A program made the translations under genes and the position numbers. 64,000 nt of DNA. It comes from Planctomycetota bacterium. Lineage in GTDB: Bacteria; Planctomycetota; UBA1135; UBA2386. The stretch covers positions 67,534 through 131,533 of the forward strand of contig JACKIC010000011.1 in NCBI GenBank assembly GCA_020638655.1. Reading direction: 5' to 3'. Below the pieces are notes generated by a model. It saw nothing but the letters and a program-made list of their open reading frames with translations. It ran no database searches and was not told where the DNA came from. Below, one piece after another: positions 18,810-27,692 of the stretch (position 1 is its first letter; every line of letters begins with the position of its first letter).

Positions 18810-20057
18810 ATGGCCACGAAGTTCAAGTACGAAGCGAAGGACGCCTCCGGCAAGACCGTCAAGGGTTCGGTGGCGGCGTCGAGCCAGTCCGAAGCGGTCG
18901 CCGACTTGCGTCGTCGCAACCTGACCCCGGTGGACGTGAAGAAGGCCGGTGGCCTGTTCGGCCTCGGCGGCGGCGGCGGCGGTGGGCCGAAGGGGCGCAA
19001 GAAGGCGACCCGGTCCAGCGTGCAGAAGGGGGAGCTCGAAGTCTTCACCCGCCAGCTGTCGACGATGCTCAGCGCCGGTATCCCGATGCTCGAGGCGCTC
19101 GAGATCCTCGCCGACCAGGCCGAGTCTCCTGGCTTCGCCTTCTGCCTCGACAAGGTCGTCGAGGACATCCGCTCGGGCTCCGACCTCAGCAAGGCGATGG
19201 AGCCGCACAAGCGGGTCTTCTCGCACATCTACGTCAGCATGATCCGCGCCGGTGAGGTCTCGGGTCAGATTGACATCATCCTGCAGCGCCTCGCCGACTA
19301 TCTCGAGGCGGCGGCGCACCTGCGCAGCGAGATCAAGTCGGCGATGACCTACCCGGTCATCTCGCTGTTCTTGGTCATCGGCATCGCGTCGTTCCTGATG
19401 ATCGGCATCGTGCCGTCGTTCAAGCCCGTGTTCGACTCGCTCGAGGTCGAACTGCCGGGTCTGACCGTGTTCATCATGGACATCGCGTTCTTCATGCGCG
19501 ACTACTGGTACCTGATCTTCGGCGGCATGTTCGGCGCGTTCGTCGGCATCAAGGCGCTGTGCAAGACGCCCAAGGGCGCCTACGCCAAGGACGCGCTGAT
19601 GCTGCGCGTGCCGGTGTTCGGCGTGCTGTTCAAGAAGGTCGCCCTGTCGCGCTTCGCGCGCACGTTCTCGACGCTGGTCAAGAGCGGCGTGCCGATCCTC
19701 GGCGCGATGGAGATCGTCTCCGACACGGCGGGCAACCTGGTGATCTCCGGCATCGTCGACCGCGCGCGCGACAGCGTGCGCAACGGTGAGAGCCTGTCCG
19801 ACCCGTTCATGAAGTCGACGGTGTTCCCGCCGATGGTCACCAAGATGATGGCGATCGGTGAACGTTCCGGCGCGCTCGACGCGCTGCTCGAGAAGATCGC
19901 CGAGTTCTACGACCAGCAGGTCGAGGCCGAGGTCAAGGGACTCACGTCGATGATCGAGCCGATCATGATCGCGATCATGGGTGTGATCGTGGGCGGCATC
20001 GTGCTCGCGGTGTTCCTGCCGATCTTCAAGCTGCAGGAGAAGCTCTCGGGCGGCTGA
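18810..20057 (+). CDS. pilC: Type IV pilus inner-membrane platform protein PilC
   Basis: A 415-residue GspF/PilC-family membrane protein. The start ATG 18810 is preceded by AAGGGG. The N-terminal region (KFKYEAKDASGKTVKGSV) is typical of the family. A short polyglycine linker lies near residues 52-58. Two GspF domains follow, with FTRQLSTMLSAGIPMLEAL in the first and FARTFSTLVKSGVPILGAM in the second, and hydrophobic segments after each. It organises the motor around PilB and PilT. Spacing to pilB is 38 bases. Confidence 0.95.
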   Translation: MATKFKYEAKDASGKTVKGSVAASSQSEAVADLRRRNLTPVDVKKAGGLFGLGGGGGGGPKGRKKATRSSVQKGELEVFTRQLSTMLSAGIPMLEALEILADQAESPGFAFCLDKVVEDIRSGSDLSKAMEPHKRVFSHIYVSMIRAGEVSGQIDIILQRLADYLEAAAHLRSEIKSAMTYPVISLFLVIGIASFLMIGIVPSFKPVFDSLEVELPGLTVFIMDIAFFMRDYWYLIFGGMFGAFVGIKALCKTPKGAYAKDALMLRVPVFGVLFKKVALSRFARTFSTLVKSGVPILGAMEIVSDTAGNLVISGIVDRARDSVRNGESLSDPFMKSTVFPPMVTKMMAIGERSGALDALLEKIAEFYDQQVEAEVKGLTSMIEPIMIAIMGVIVGGIVLAVFLPIFKLQEKLSGG

Positions 20058-20103
20058 TCCGCCCGGGTGACCGGCGAACCACGAAGGCAAAGGGAGAAGG
20101 ATC

Positions 20104-20982
20104 GTGAACGAAGCTCAAGGACGCGCGCTGCTCTACGGCGGCGCGATGGTGATCGTCGTCGGACTGTGCGCGGCGAGCATGCTCTACCGGCCGGAGCCGG
20201 ACGTCTACACGCTGCTCAGCAGCGCCGACGTGCAGCTGCGCATGGCCTACGCGATCCCGGCGGTCGACAAGCAGGGCGTATCGCTGTCGGCGCGCGACGA
20301 GATGATCGCCGACGCGCAGAAGAACCTGGACCTGGTCGAGCAGATCAAGCCCGGCATGGCCTGCACGGCCGAGTTCCGGGGCTTCGTGCACATGCTGCGC
20401 GGCGAGCCCAAGCAGGCAGCGGCCACCTACGCCGAAGCCCGCCGCTGCCAGGACTGCACGGCCGAGCAGGCCGACGTGCTGACCTTCAACCAGGCGCGCA
20501 TGCTGGCCGAGGCCGGCGACATCGACGCCGCCCTGCAGGTGTTCTCGGTCAACGCGGCGCGGCTGGATTCCCGGTTCGGGACGCAGCGCAACCTCGAGGA
20601 AGCGTCGATGCTGCGCCGGGTCGGGCGGGTGCAGGAGGCCGAGCAGCGCGTCGACGGCGTCGTCGCCGGCGGCGCGGTGGATGCGATGTCATGGCTGCAA
20701 GCCGGTCGCGAGTACCTCGAGCTCGGCAAGAGTGACAAGGCGGAGCGCGCCCTGACGTCGGCACAGGCCGATGTGCCAATTGCGAACTACTACCTCGCCC
20801 GCCTCAAGTTGGTGGCTGGCGATGTCGATAGAGCTCTGGCGTTGCTGGAAACGGCGACCGCCGCGGTGCCCGGAGATGCACGGCGTCTGCTTCGTGAAGA
20901 AGCGGAGGTCTGGCAGGGAATCGCGACGGACGTTCGCTTCGAGCAGCTCCAGACGCCGCGCGCTGCGACCCCTGGTCGCTGA
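20104..20982 (+). CDS. Membrane-anchored TPR-like protein in the pilus operon
   Basis: A 292-residue protein starting at GTG 20104, chosen because AGGGAGAAGG lies just upstream. One N-terminal membrane segment (residues about 8-26) is followed by helical TPR-like repeats facing the periplasm or outside. The position between pilC and the pilin suggests an accessory role in pilus assembly, but no named family is recognised. The last 70 codons use noticeably more A/T-ending codons (AGA, GCT, GGA, CTT, GAA) than the rest of the gene. Confidence 0.75.
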   Translation: MNEAQGRALLYGGAMVIVVGLCAASMLYRPEPDVYTLLSSADVQLRMAYAIPAVDKQGVSLSARDEMIADAQKNLDLVEQIKPGMACTAEFRGFVHMLRGEPKQAAATYAEARRCQDCTAEQADVLTFNQARMLAEAGDIDAALQVFSVNAARLDSRFGTQRNLEEASMLRRVGRVQEAEQRVDGVVAGGAVDAMSWLQAGREYLELGKSDKAERALTSAQADVPIANYYLARLKLVAGDVDRALALLETATAAVPGDARRLLREEAEVWQGIATDVRFEQLQTPRAATPGR

Positions 20983-21001
20983 GCGGGGCGAGAAGGAAGA
21001 G

Positions 21002-21027
21002 AAAGGGGAACCACACAAAGGGGAACC
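21002..21027 (+). repeat. Direct repeat AAAGGGGAACC upstream of the pilin gene
   Basis: Two copies of AAAGGGGAACC at 21002-21012 and 21017-21027, 15 bases apart start to start, lie in the 96-base gap before the pilin gene. They could be a regulator site or an mRNA feature. Each copy also resembles a ribosome site, but no start codon follows either one. Confidence 0.5.
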
Positions 21028-21078
21028 GATCGGCGGCCACGTCGGCCGTCGACCAGAACAGGTTGTACGGGAGAAAAC

Positions 21079-21765
21079 ATGTCCAAGCGGGAACAGGGCT
21101 TCACACTCATCGAGCTGATGATCGTCGTGGCGATCATCGCCATCATCGCGTCGATCGCGATTCCGAACCTCCTCAGCGCGCGCCTCAACGCCAATGAATC
21201 GGCCGCGATCGCCACGCTGAAGAACATCTCGTCGGGCCAGTCGCAGTGCCAGGCCTCGGGCGTCATCGACGTCAACGGCAACGGCTCGGGCGAGTACGGC
21301 TTCTTCGGCGAGCTGTCGGGCCGCACCGCGGTCCGCAACAGCACGCAGCGCATCAGCCCGGCGGTGCTCTCGAGCGCCTTCGGCAACGTCGCCGCGGCCC
21401 GCGTCTCGCGCTCGGGCTACCTCTTCCAGATGTTCCTGCCGGACGCCACGGCCCAGGGTATCGAGGAAGATGCGACCGGTGGTGACCCGGACAACGGCCA
21501 GGGTGTCGACCCGGGCCAGGCCGAGACGCTGTGGTGCTGCTACGCCTGGCCGCAGGTCCAGGGCAACAGCGGCAAGCGCACGTTCTTCGTGAACCAGGCC
21601 GGTGACGTGCTCGCCACCAACGGTGCGGTCGTCGCCTACAACGGCACCACCACGCCGGTGACCTTCGACGTCGCGTTCGCCGCGACGAGCTCGGCCGCGA
21701 TGGGTGTGCCCGTCGCCGCCAACACGCTCGGCCAGGACGGCAACACCTGGGTCGTCGTGCAGTGA
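21079..21765 (+). CDS. Type IV pilin / pseudopilin
   Basis: A 228-residue prepilin with a classic class-III leader: MSKREQG, then FTLIELMIVVAIIAIIASIA. Cleavage is expected after Gly7, with Phe8 as mature residue 1 and Glu12 as the conserved Glu5. The C-terminal globular part has a Cys pair (WCCY) and Gly/Asn-rich loops. ATG 21079 follows ACGGGAGAAAAC. The leader peptide fits PilD (11834-12811) and the platform fits PilC. It may be the major pilin, judging by the strong ribosome site, the dedicated double terminator and the position at the end of the pil run. Major-pilin status is not provable here. Confidence 0.93.
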   Translation: MSKREQGFTLIELMIVVAIIAIIASIAIPNLLSARLNANESAAIATLKNISSGQSQCQASGVIDVNGNGSGEYGFFGELSGRTAVRNSTQRISPAVLSSAFGNVAAARVSRSGYLFQMFLPDATAQGIEEDATGGDPDNGQGVDPGQAETLWCCYAWPQVQGNSGKRTFFVNQAGDVLATNGAVVAYNGTTTPVTFDVAFAATSSAAMGVPVAANTLGQDGNTWVVVQ

Positions 21766-21780
21766 TGCACGGCGGCACCT

Positions 21781-21846
21781 GATGCGCCCCCTGGGCGCAT
21801 CGTGCCAACGCCAACGCCCGTCACCTGCTCGCAGGTGGCGGGCGTT
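21781..21846 (+). terminator. Double hairpin terminator after the pilin gene
   Basis: The first hairpin is a perfect nine-base-pair stem, GATGCGCCC/GGGCGCATC with loop CCT (21781-21801). The second has 16-base arms at 21813-21828 and 21831-21846 with a single G-U pair and a TC loop, followed by GTGCGTTTG. Two successive strong stems suggest efficient transcript termination or 3' end protection of a highly expressed message. Confidence 0.7.
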
Positions 21847-21893
21847 GTGCGTTTGTGGAGGCCTCGCTCAGGAGCGGGGGGCGATCGCGCCGA

Positions 21894-21899
21894 TAGCAT
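21894..21899 (+). promoter_or_regulatory. Possible -10 element (TAGCAT) five bases before a start codon
   Basis: TAGCAT ends five bases before the ATG at 21904. If it is a real -10, transcription would begin at or next to the ATG, giving a leaderless message. No Shine-Dalgarno sequence is present before the ATG. No -35 was confirmed. Confidence 0.3.
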
Positions 21900-21903
21900 C
21901 GCC

Positions 21904-22959
21904 ATGTCGGCCAAGACCAAGTCCACCGGTGCCAAGGGCGCCGGCCCCAAGACCTCCGTCGACCCGCTCGCGAGCCTGATGGCGGCGGGGGAGCTGCCGC
22001 GCGAGCCCGCGACCACGGCGGTCCCGGCGGCCACCGTCGGCGAGGAGGGCGCGGCGCCGCGCCGCGTGCAGAGCCTGTCGGTCGTGATTCCGGCGCGCAA
22101 CGAGTCGCTGAACCTGCCCGGGCTGCTCGACGAAGTGAACGCCGCGCTCGCGGCCAGCGAGGTGCCGTTCCGCGAGGTGATCGTCGTCGACGACGGCTCG
22201 AGCGACGACAGCGGCAAGATCGCGGCCGCGGCGGGCGCGCGCGTCGTGCGCCACGCGCACGGGCTCGGCAACGGCGCCGCGGTCAAGCGCGGCATCCGCG
22301 AGGCCAAGGGCCAGTGGATCCTGATGCTCGACGGCGACGGCCAGCACCCGCCGGGCGAGCTCGCCGCGATGTTGTCGATGATCGAGGGCTCGGGCTACGA
22401 CATGGTGGTGGCCTCGCGCGGCGGTCGCGGCGGCAGCCTGCACCGCAACTTCGCCAACCAGGTCTACAACCGCCTCGCGAGCTACGTGTCGGGTTACCAC
22501 ATCCCGGACCTGACCAGCGGCTACCGGCTGCTGCGCGCCGACGTCGCCAAGGACCTCGTCTGGCTGCTGCCCAACACGTTCAGCTATCCGACGACGATCA
22601 CGATGTCGATGCTGCGGGGCGGCTGGTCGGTCGGCTTCCATCCGTTCGCCGTGCGCCAACGCCAGGGCAAGAGCCACGTGCGCCTGTTCGCCGACGGCAG
22701 CCGCTTCTTCCTGATCATCCTGCGCATCGCGACGATGTTCGCGCCGCTGCGCGTGTTCCTGCCGGTGTCGCTGGCGACCGCCGCGCTGGGCATCGGCTGG
22801 TACGCCTACACCTGGTTCACCGAAGGGCGCTTCACCAACATGGCGGTGCTGCTGCTGGGCCAGGCGACGCTGCTGTTCGCGCTGGGCCTGATCGCCGAGC
22901 AGATCGCGGCGCTGCGCTTCCAGGGGCTGTCGCGCACCAGCGATCGGGGCGGCGCGTGA
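21904..22959 (+). CDS. Family 2 glycosyltransferase, polyprenyl-phosphate sugar synthase-like
   Basis: A 351-residue protein when started at ATG 21904. Residues 1-55 are Ala/Pro/Lys-rich and probably disordered. The GT-A domain has SVVIPARNESLNLPGLL, VDDGSSDDSGK and the DGDGQHPPGEL metal-binding motif, all typical of dolichol-phosphate mannose synthase-like GT2 enzymes. Two hydrophobic segments follow near the C-terminus (after about residue 275). It likely makes a lipid-linked sugar at the cytoplasmic face of the membrane. Its stop overlaps the start of the next glycosyltransferase, indicating coupling. Confidence 0.9.
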   Translation: MSAKTKSTGAKGAGPKTSVDPLASLMAAGELPREPATTAVPAATVGEEGAAPRRVQSLSVVIPARNESLNLPGLLDEVNAALAASEVPFREVIVVDDGSSDDSGKIAAAAGARVVRHAHGLGNGAAVKRGIREAKGQWILMLDGDGQHPPGELAAMLSMIEGSGYDMVVASRGGRGGSLHRNFANQVYNRLASYVSGYHIPDLTSGYRLLRADVAKDLVWLLPNTFSYPTTITMSMLRGGWSVGFHPFAVRQRQGKSHVRLFADGSRFFLIILRIATMFAPLRVFLPVSLATAALGIGWYAYTWFTEGRFTNMAVLLLGQATLLFALGLIAEQIAALRFQGLSRTSDRGGA

Positions 22960-24098
22960 GCGACAGCGTGCTGTTCTGCGGGGCCTGGGACGAAGGCCCC
23001 GGTTACCCGCGCACCACCAGCCTGCAGAACGCCGTCGCCGCCGCCGGTTTCGAGGTGCGGCGCTGCCGCGTGCCGTCGCTCGGGCGCGACAAGCAGCGCG
23101 TGCTGCGCCAGCCGTGGCTGTGGCCGCAGACGGCCTGGCGGTCGCGCGCGCGCCGGCGTCAGCTGGTCGAGCAACTGCGGCAGGAGCTGCTGCGGGAGCC
23201 CCCGCGCTGCATCGTCGTGCCGTACCCGGGGCATCACGTGGTCGGCGACGTGCGCCGCACGACCGACGTGCCGGTCGTGCTCGACCTGTTCCTGTCCGCC
23301 TACGACACCGTGATCGAGGACCGTCGCCTCGCCGAGCCCGGCTCACTGGCGGCTGCGTACCTCGCCGGCATCGATCGGCGCGCCTGCGAGGCCGCCGACC
23401 TGGTTCTGCTCGACACCCCCGAGAACGCTGCCTATGTCGCCGCGCTGACCGGGCTGCCGGCGGAGCGCTTCGCCTGGCTGCCGGTCAACGACCCCGACGC
23501 GCCAGCGCAGCCCGCGCCGTGGCGGGGGGCCGCCAACGGCGCGCTGCAGCTGCTGTTCTTCGGCACCGGCGTGCCGCTGCACGGGCTGAGCACCCTGCTC
23601 GCCGCCGTCGCCAGCGTGCCGCGTGTGCACCTGACCCTGGTCGGCGGCACCGCCGCCGATCGCGCCGAGGCCCAGCGCCTGTTGCCGGGACGGTTGCGCC
23701 TCGAACCCGAGTTCGTAGATCGGCAGCGGCTCGCGCAGCTGCTGGACGAGTGCCAGCTGGTCGCCGGCGTGTTCGGTGAGTCCGGCAAGGCTCAGCGCGT
23801 CGTGCCGTTCAAGGTCGTGCACGCGCTGGCCGCGGGGCGGCCGGTGCTGACCGCGGATACGCCGGCGGTGTGCCGTTGGCTCGAGGGCAGCGGCGCGGTG
23901 TTCCTCACGCCGGCGGCGAACGTCGGCGCGCTCGCCGGCATGTTGCGGCAACTCGGCAACGACCCGCAGCAGGTGCGGGCCGCCGCCGCCGCTGCGCGGC
24001 CGGCCTACGACCGGACCTTCTCGCTCGACGCCTGTCGCGACCGTTGGGCGCAGTTGGTCGCGGGTCTCGACGGCGCCGCCCTGGAGTGCGTGGGATGA
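22956..24098 (+). CDS. Family 4-like glycosyltransferase
   Basis: A 380-residue protein starting at GTG 22956, which overlaps the previous stop (GTGA). The open frame extends further upstream, but only inside the GT2 gene. The C-terminal half shows a GT-B fold pattern: LLFFGTGVPLHG, VHLTLVGG, a helical segment, then VVPFKVVHALAAGRPVLTAD, as in GT4 glycosyltransferases. The usual E-x7-E region reads GESGKAQRVVPFKVVHALA and appears partly diverged. The acceptor is unknown. It is co-translated with flanking sugar-transfer genes. Confidence 0.82.
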   Translation: MSDSVLFCGAWDEGPGYPRTTSLQNAVAAAGFEVRRCRVPSLGRDKQRVLRQPWLWPQTAWRSRARRRQLVEQLRQELLREPPRCIVVPYPGHHVVGDVRRTTDVPVVLDLFLSAYDTVIEDRRLAEPGSLAAAYLAGIDRRACEAADLVLLDTPENAAYVAALTGLPAERFAWLPVNDPDAPAQPAPWRGAANGALQLLFFGTGVPLHGLSTLLAAVASVPRVHLTLVGGTAADRAEAQRLLPGRLRLEPEFVDRQRLAQLLDECQLVAGVFGESGKAQRVVPFKVVHALAAGRPVLTADTPAVCRWLEGSGAVFLTPAANVGALAGMLRQLGNDPQQVRAAAAAARPAYDRTFSLDACRDRWAQLVAGLDGAALECVG

Positions 24099-25969
24099 CC
24101 ATCGACCGCGAGCGTGTCGCGCGACTGCACCGCTGGTCGCTGTTGGCCGTGGCCCTCGCGGCCCTGCTCGCCTACGGCTGCGCAGTGCTGGGCGACTACG
24201 TGTTCGACGACGTGCACTCGGTGATCGGCAACGACGCGCTGCGCGACCTGTCCGGCATCGGCCGGCTGCTCACCGATCCGAGCGCGTTCAGCGGCACCGG
24301 CCAGCGCATGTACCGGCCGGTGCTGCTGGTCTCGTTCGCGCTCAACCTCGCGATCTCTGCGGCGCCGTGGTCCGTCAAACTCGGCAACGTGCTGCTGCAC
24401 GTCTCGGTGGCGCTGCTGGCCCTTGGCTGGTTGCGGCGCCTCGGCGTGCCGCTGCTGGCGCGCACCGTCGCGGTGGCGGTGTTCGCGGTGCATCCGCTCG
24501 CGACCGAAGCGATCAACCTGACTTCGGCGCGCAGCGAGCTGCTGCTCGTGTTCGGGCTGGTGCTCGGCGCGCGCAGCCACCTCGCCTGGCTCCGCGGCCG
24601 CGCGGCGCGGCTCGGCATGCTCGGCATGATCGCCGGCGCGGTGATCGCCTGCGGCAGCAAGGAGACCGGCGTGGTGCTGCCCGCGCTGCTGCTCGCGCAG
24701 GCGTGGATCGTGCGCCGTGCGCCGTGGACGCGGCGCGACCTGTGGCGCGCCGTGCGCGACGTGTTGCCGGTGATCGCCCTCGTGCTCGGCTACCTCGTGT
24801 TGCGCAAGGTGTTGCTCGGCCAGGCGACCGTGAGCCTGCTGCACCGCAGCGGCGAGGACCCGACGCTCGGCTTCTCGCGCACGCTGACCACGCAGCTGGC
24901 GACGATGGGCCTGCTGTTGCCGCGCGGCCTGCTGCAGATGGTGGTGCCGGTCGGGCTGTCGTTCGACCCGCCGGTTTCGTTCCGCTCCTCGTTCCTCGAT
25001 CCGCTCGTGCTGGCCGGCTGGCTCGGCGTGATCGCCGCGACCTCGCTGGCGCTGTGGCCCGGTCGTCGTTCCCAACCGCGCCGCGTCGGCGCCATGTTCG
25101 CGTGGCTGACCGCGCTGCCATGGATCGTCGTGCCGCTCAACATGCCGTTCGCCGAGCACCGCCTCTACGGACCGCTGCTCGGTGTGACGGTCGCCGCGGC
25201 GCCCTTGCTCGCCGCGCTGCTTCGCCGGCTGGCCAGCACGACGCGCGCCGCCGTGTGGACACCGCTGCCGATCGCGGCGCTGCTGCTGACGTTCGCCGCG
25301 CTCTCGACCCTGCGCACGCTCGACTACCGCGACGAACGCCTGCTCTGGCAACACGAGATCGCGCAGCACCCGCTCGCCTGGCGCGCGTGGTGGGGGCTCG
25401 GCACGGCGCAGCAGCGTTACGACCAGCCGCTCGCGGCGGTCGAGCCGCTGGCGCACGCGCACGCCCTGTTGCCGCAGCACTTCGACCTGCTGCGCAACTA
25501 TGCGGAGGCGGTACTGCGCCTGCCCGCGGGCCACGAGCAGCCGTGGCGCGCCCTGGTGCTCACGCAGGAGCTGCGCGAGCGGGCGCCGCGCGACCCGTGG
25601 GCCCATGCGTTGTCGGCCGATGCCTGCATGCAGGTCGGCCGCGCCTCGGGGGACCGCGACTACTTCGAGCAGGCCGAGAAGTTCGCGCTCGCGTGCCTGG
25701 ACTTCGCGCCGCCCAAGGCGCTGGTCTACCGACTCGCGGCCAATGCGCGGCGCGCGCTCGGCGACCTGGAGGGTGCGCTCGCGCACCTCGACGCGTGCAT
25801 CGCGGGCGGCTTCGACTACGTGCCGGTGCGCGCCGAGCGCGCGACCGTGTTGGGGCTGCTGGGGCGCACCGCCGAGGCCCGCCGCGAACTGCGCCAGCTC
25901 CAGAGCCAGGCGCCGTTCGATCCAGCGGTGCGTCAGGCGATGCAGCAGTTGGCGAGCCCTGGCCGCTAG
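24095..25969 (+). CDS. TMTC-like multi-pass GT-C glycosyltransferase with C-terminal TPRs
   Basis: A 624-residue protein starting at ATG 24095, which overlaps the previous stop (ATGA). About 350 N-terminal residues contain many hydrophobic membrane segments. The first extracytoplasmic loop has DYVFDDVHSVIGN followed by YRPVLLVSFALN, as in DUF1736/TMTC-type O-mannosyltransferase-like proteins. The DD pair there is the likely catalytic acid region. TPR-like helices occupy about 420-620. It probably transfers sugar from a polyprenyl-phosphate donor, supplied by the upstream GT2, to exported proteins. The assignment to protein rather than glycan acceptors is inferred from the family. Confidence 0.8.
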   Translation: MTIDRERVARLHRWSLLAVALAALLAYGCAVLGDYVFDDVHSVIGNDALRDLSGIGRLLTDPSAFSGTGQRMYRPVLLVSFALNLAISAAPWSVKLGNVLLHVSVALLALGWLRRLGVPLLARTVAVAVFAVHPLATEAINLTSARSELLLVFGLVLGARSHLAWLRGRAARLGMLGMIAGAVIACGSKETGVVLPALLLAQAWIVRRAPWTRRDLWRAVRDVLPVIALVLGYLVLRKVLLGQATVSLLHRSGEDPTLGFSRTLTTQLATMGLLLPRGLLQMVVPVGLSFDPPVSFRSSFLDPLVLAGWLGVIAATSLALWPGRRSQPRRVGAMFAWLTALPWIVVPLNMPFAEHRLYGPLLGVTVAAAPLLAALLRRLASTTRAAVWTPLPIAALLLTFAALSTLRTLDYRDERLLWQHEIAQHPLAWRAWWGLGTAQQRYDQPLAAVEPLAHAHALLPQHFDLLRNYAEAVLRLPAGHEQPWRALVLTQELRERAPRDPWAHALSADACMQVGRASGDRDYFEQAEKFALACLDFAPPKALVYRLAANARRALGDLEGALAHLDACIAGGFDYVPVRAERATVLGLLGRTAEARRELRQLQSQAPFDPAVRQAMQQLASPGR

Positions 25970-26736
25970 CCCGCGGGCCGATGCGGTCCGAACAGGCGCA
26001 CGCCGTTCGCGTGCGTCGCCGCGGCCGCGGCCGGCAGGTCGATGCCGCGCGCGTCCGCGAGCGCGGCCAGCGTCAGCAGCACGAACGCGGGCTCGTTGCG
26101 TTTGCCGCGGTGCTTCTGCGGCGGCAGGAACGGCGCGTCGGTCTCGACGTGGATACGATCGAGCGGCGCGAACTTCGCGGCCTCGCGCAGCGCGTCGTTC
26201 TTGGGGTAGGTGAGCGGGCCGGCGAACGACAGGTCCAGGCCGAGGTCGAGCGAACGCCGCGCTTCGTCCTTGCCGCCCGAGAAACAGTGCATCACGCCGC
26301 GCACGCGCGGCTCGCTTTCGAGCACCTCGAACAGCGGCGCGAACGCGTCGCGGCAGTGGAAGATCACCGGCAGGTCGAGCTCGCGCGCCAGCGCCAGGTG
26401 CCGGCGCAAGGACTCCCGTTGGCGGTCGAGCGGTGTGCGGTCGCGGAAGCAGTCGAGCCCGGTCTCGCCGATCGCGGCGCAGTCGGGGCGGCGGGCCAGC
26501 GCCTCGATCTCGGCCCACTCGTCGTCGAGACGCGTGGCGTCGTTGGGGTGCAGCCCGGCGCTCCAGCGCACGCCCGCCAGCCGCGCCGCGAGCTCGCTGG
26601 CGGCGCGGCTGCTGGCGGCGTCGATGCCGACCACGCAGAGGTCGGTGACACCGGCGGCGAGGGCGCGGCCGTGTTCTTCGTCGGGTCCGACCTTGCCGTC
26701 GAGGCCGAGGTGGCAGTGGGTGTCGAAGACGCGCAT
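25966..26736 (-). CDS. tatD: TatD-family metal-dependent hydrolase (DNase-like)
   Basis: A 256-residue TIM-barrel hydrolase. The start MRVFDTHCHLG at 26736 is preferred over longer upstream readings because the family begins exactly at this metal-binding motif (H-x-H). GETGLDCF supplies the bridging Glu. HCRDAF and VMHCFSGG supply metal-site histidines, and ETDAPFLPP the final Asp, so the active site is complete. TatD proteins act as 3'-5' exonucleases or DNases in repair or turnover. Its stop codon overlaps the convergent stop of the TMTC-like gene by four bases (25966-25969). Confidence 0.93.
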   Translation of the reverse strand: MRVFDTHCHLGLDGKVGPDEEHGRALAAGVTDLCVVGIDAASSRAASELAARLAGVRWSAGLHPNDATRLDDEWAEIEALARRPDCAAIGETGLDCFRDRTPLDRQRESLRRHLALARELDLPVIFHCRDAFAPLFEVLESEPRVRGVMHCFSGGKDEARRSLDLGLDLSFAGPLTYPKNDALREAAKFAPLDRIHVETDAPFLPPQKHRGKRNEPAFVLLTLAALADARGIDLPAAAAATHANGVRLFGPHRPAG

Positions 26737-26772
26737 CGGGGCGAACCTTAGGCGATCGCGAATCCTTTGCGC

Positions 26773-26778
26773 TACCCT
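26773..26778 (+). promoter_or_regulatory. Possible -10 element (TACCCT) between divergent tatD and a TPR gene
   Basis: TACCCT lies in the 86-base gap between the tatD start (26736, minus) and the ATG at 26823. GATAGG follows at 26781-26786. Either could serve the plus-strand gene. No -35 was confirmed. Confidence 0.2.
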
Positions 26779-26822
26779 GCGATAGGCGCGCCCCGTCGTT
26801 CCCCTCGCGCCGCATTCATCCC

Positions 26823-27674
26823 ATGCAGACATCCGCCGCCGTCGCCATCTCCGTCCTGCTCGCCACCGGTGCCGCCGTGGGCACCAGCCTGCTGCTGCGC
26901 CCCGAGGCGCCCGTCGCCCCGTCGACCGCGGTACTCGAGGCCCAGGTCGCCCAGCTGCTGCAGCAGGTGTCCGAGCTCCAAGCCGCGAATCAGCCCACCT
27001 CGGGCGCGGTGGCTGCGCCGGCGAGCGTCTCGCGCAGCGCGGCGCCGCAGGTCTCCGAGGAGCAGATCGCCGCGGCGGTGGAGGCCTACATGCGCAAGCA
27101 CGCGGCGATCGGCACAGGGGCCTCTGCCGACGCCGCGGCCGAGTTCGATCTGGACAAGGAGTTCGACGCGCTGGCCGAGGTCAGCTACTGGCAGAACCCC
27201 GAGCTGTGGAAGCGCGCCTTCGCCGCGGGCCGCATGGACGAGGTGCTCGCGAAGTTCGAAGCGCTCGCGAAGGCCGATCCCAACAGCACCACCGCGCACC
27301 TGAACCTCGCGCGGGCCTACATGGCCTATCTGCAGATGGACCAGAGCAAGTGGCAGCTGTCGATGAAGGCCGACAAGGAATACGACCGCGTGCTCGAGCT
27401 CGACGATCACCACTGGGAAGCGCGCTTCACCAAGGCGGTCAGCTACACGTTCTGGCCGGACTTCCTCGGCAAGAAGAAGGCGGCGATCGAGAACTTCGAG
27501 ATCCTCGTCAAGCAGCAGGAGCTGCAGCCGCCAACCGATCAGCAGGCGCAGACCTATCTGTATCTGGGCAACCTGCTCGAGGCGAGCGACCCGGCGCGGG
27601 CGCGTGAGATGTGGCAGCGCGGCGCGGCGCGCCATCCCAACGACGCGGCCCTGCGCGAGAAGCTGGCCCAATAG
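26823..27674 (+). CDS. Membrane-anchored TPR protein
   Basis: A 283-residue protein with a single N-terminal hydrophobic anchor or uncleaved signal (residues about 5-25), a short coiled coil (about 38-58), and a low-complexity Ala/Ser linker. The C-terminal part is helical, with TPR-type repeats (AHLNLARAYMAYLQMD, QTYLYLGNLLEASDPARAREMW). I recognise no specific family. It is probably an exported protein-interaction scaffold. The gene converges on the AlkD-like gene 18 bases downstream. Confidence 0.75.
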   Translation: MQTSAAVAISVLLATGAAVGTSLLLRPEAPVAPSTAVLEAQVAQLLQQVSELQAANQPTSGAVAAPASVSRSAAPQVSEEQIAAAVEAYMRKHAAIGTGASADAAAEFDLDKEFDALAEVSYWQNPELWKRAFAAGRMDEVLAKFEALAKADPNSTTAHLNLARAYMAYLQMDQSKWQLSMKADKEYDRVLELDDHHWEARFTKAVSYTFWPDFLGKKKAAIENFEILVKQQELQPPTDQQAQTYLYLGNLLEASDPARAREMWQRGAARHPNDAALREKLAQ

Positions 27675-27692
27675 CGGACCCTGGCCCGGCGG

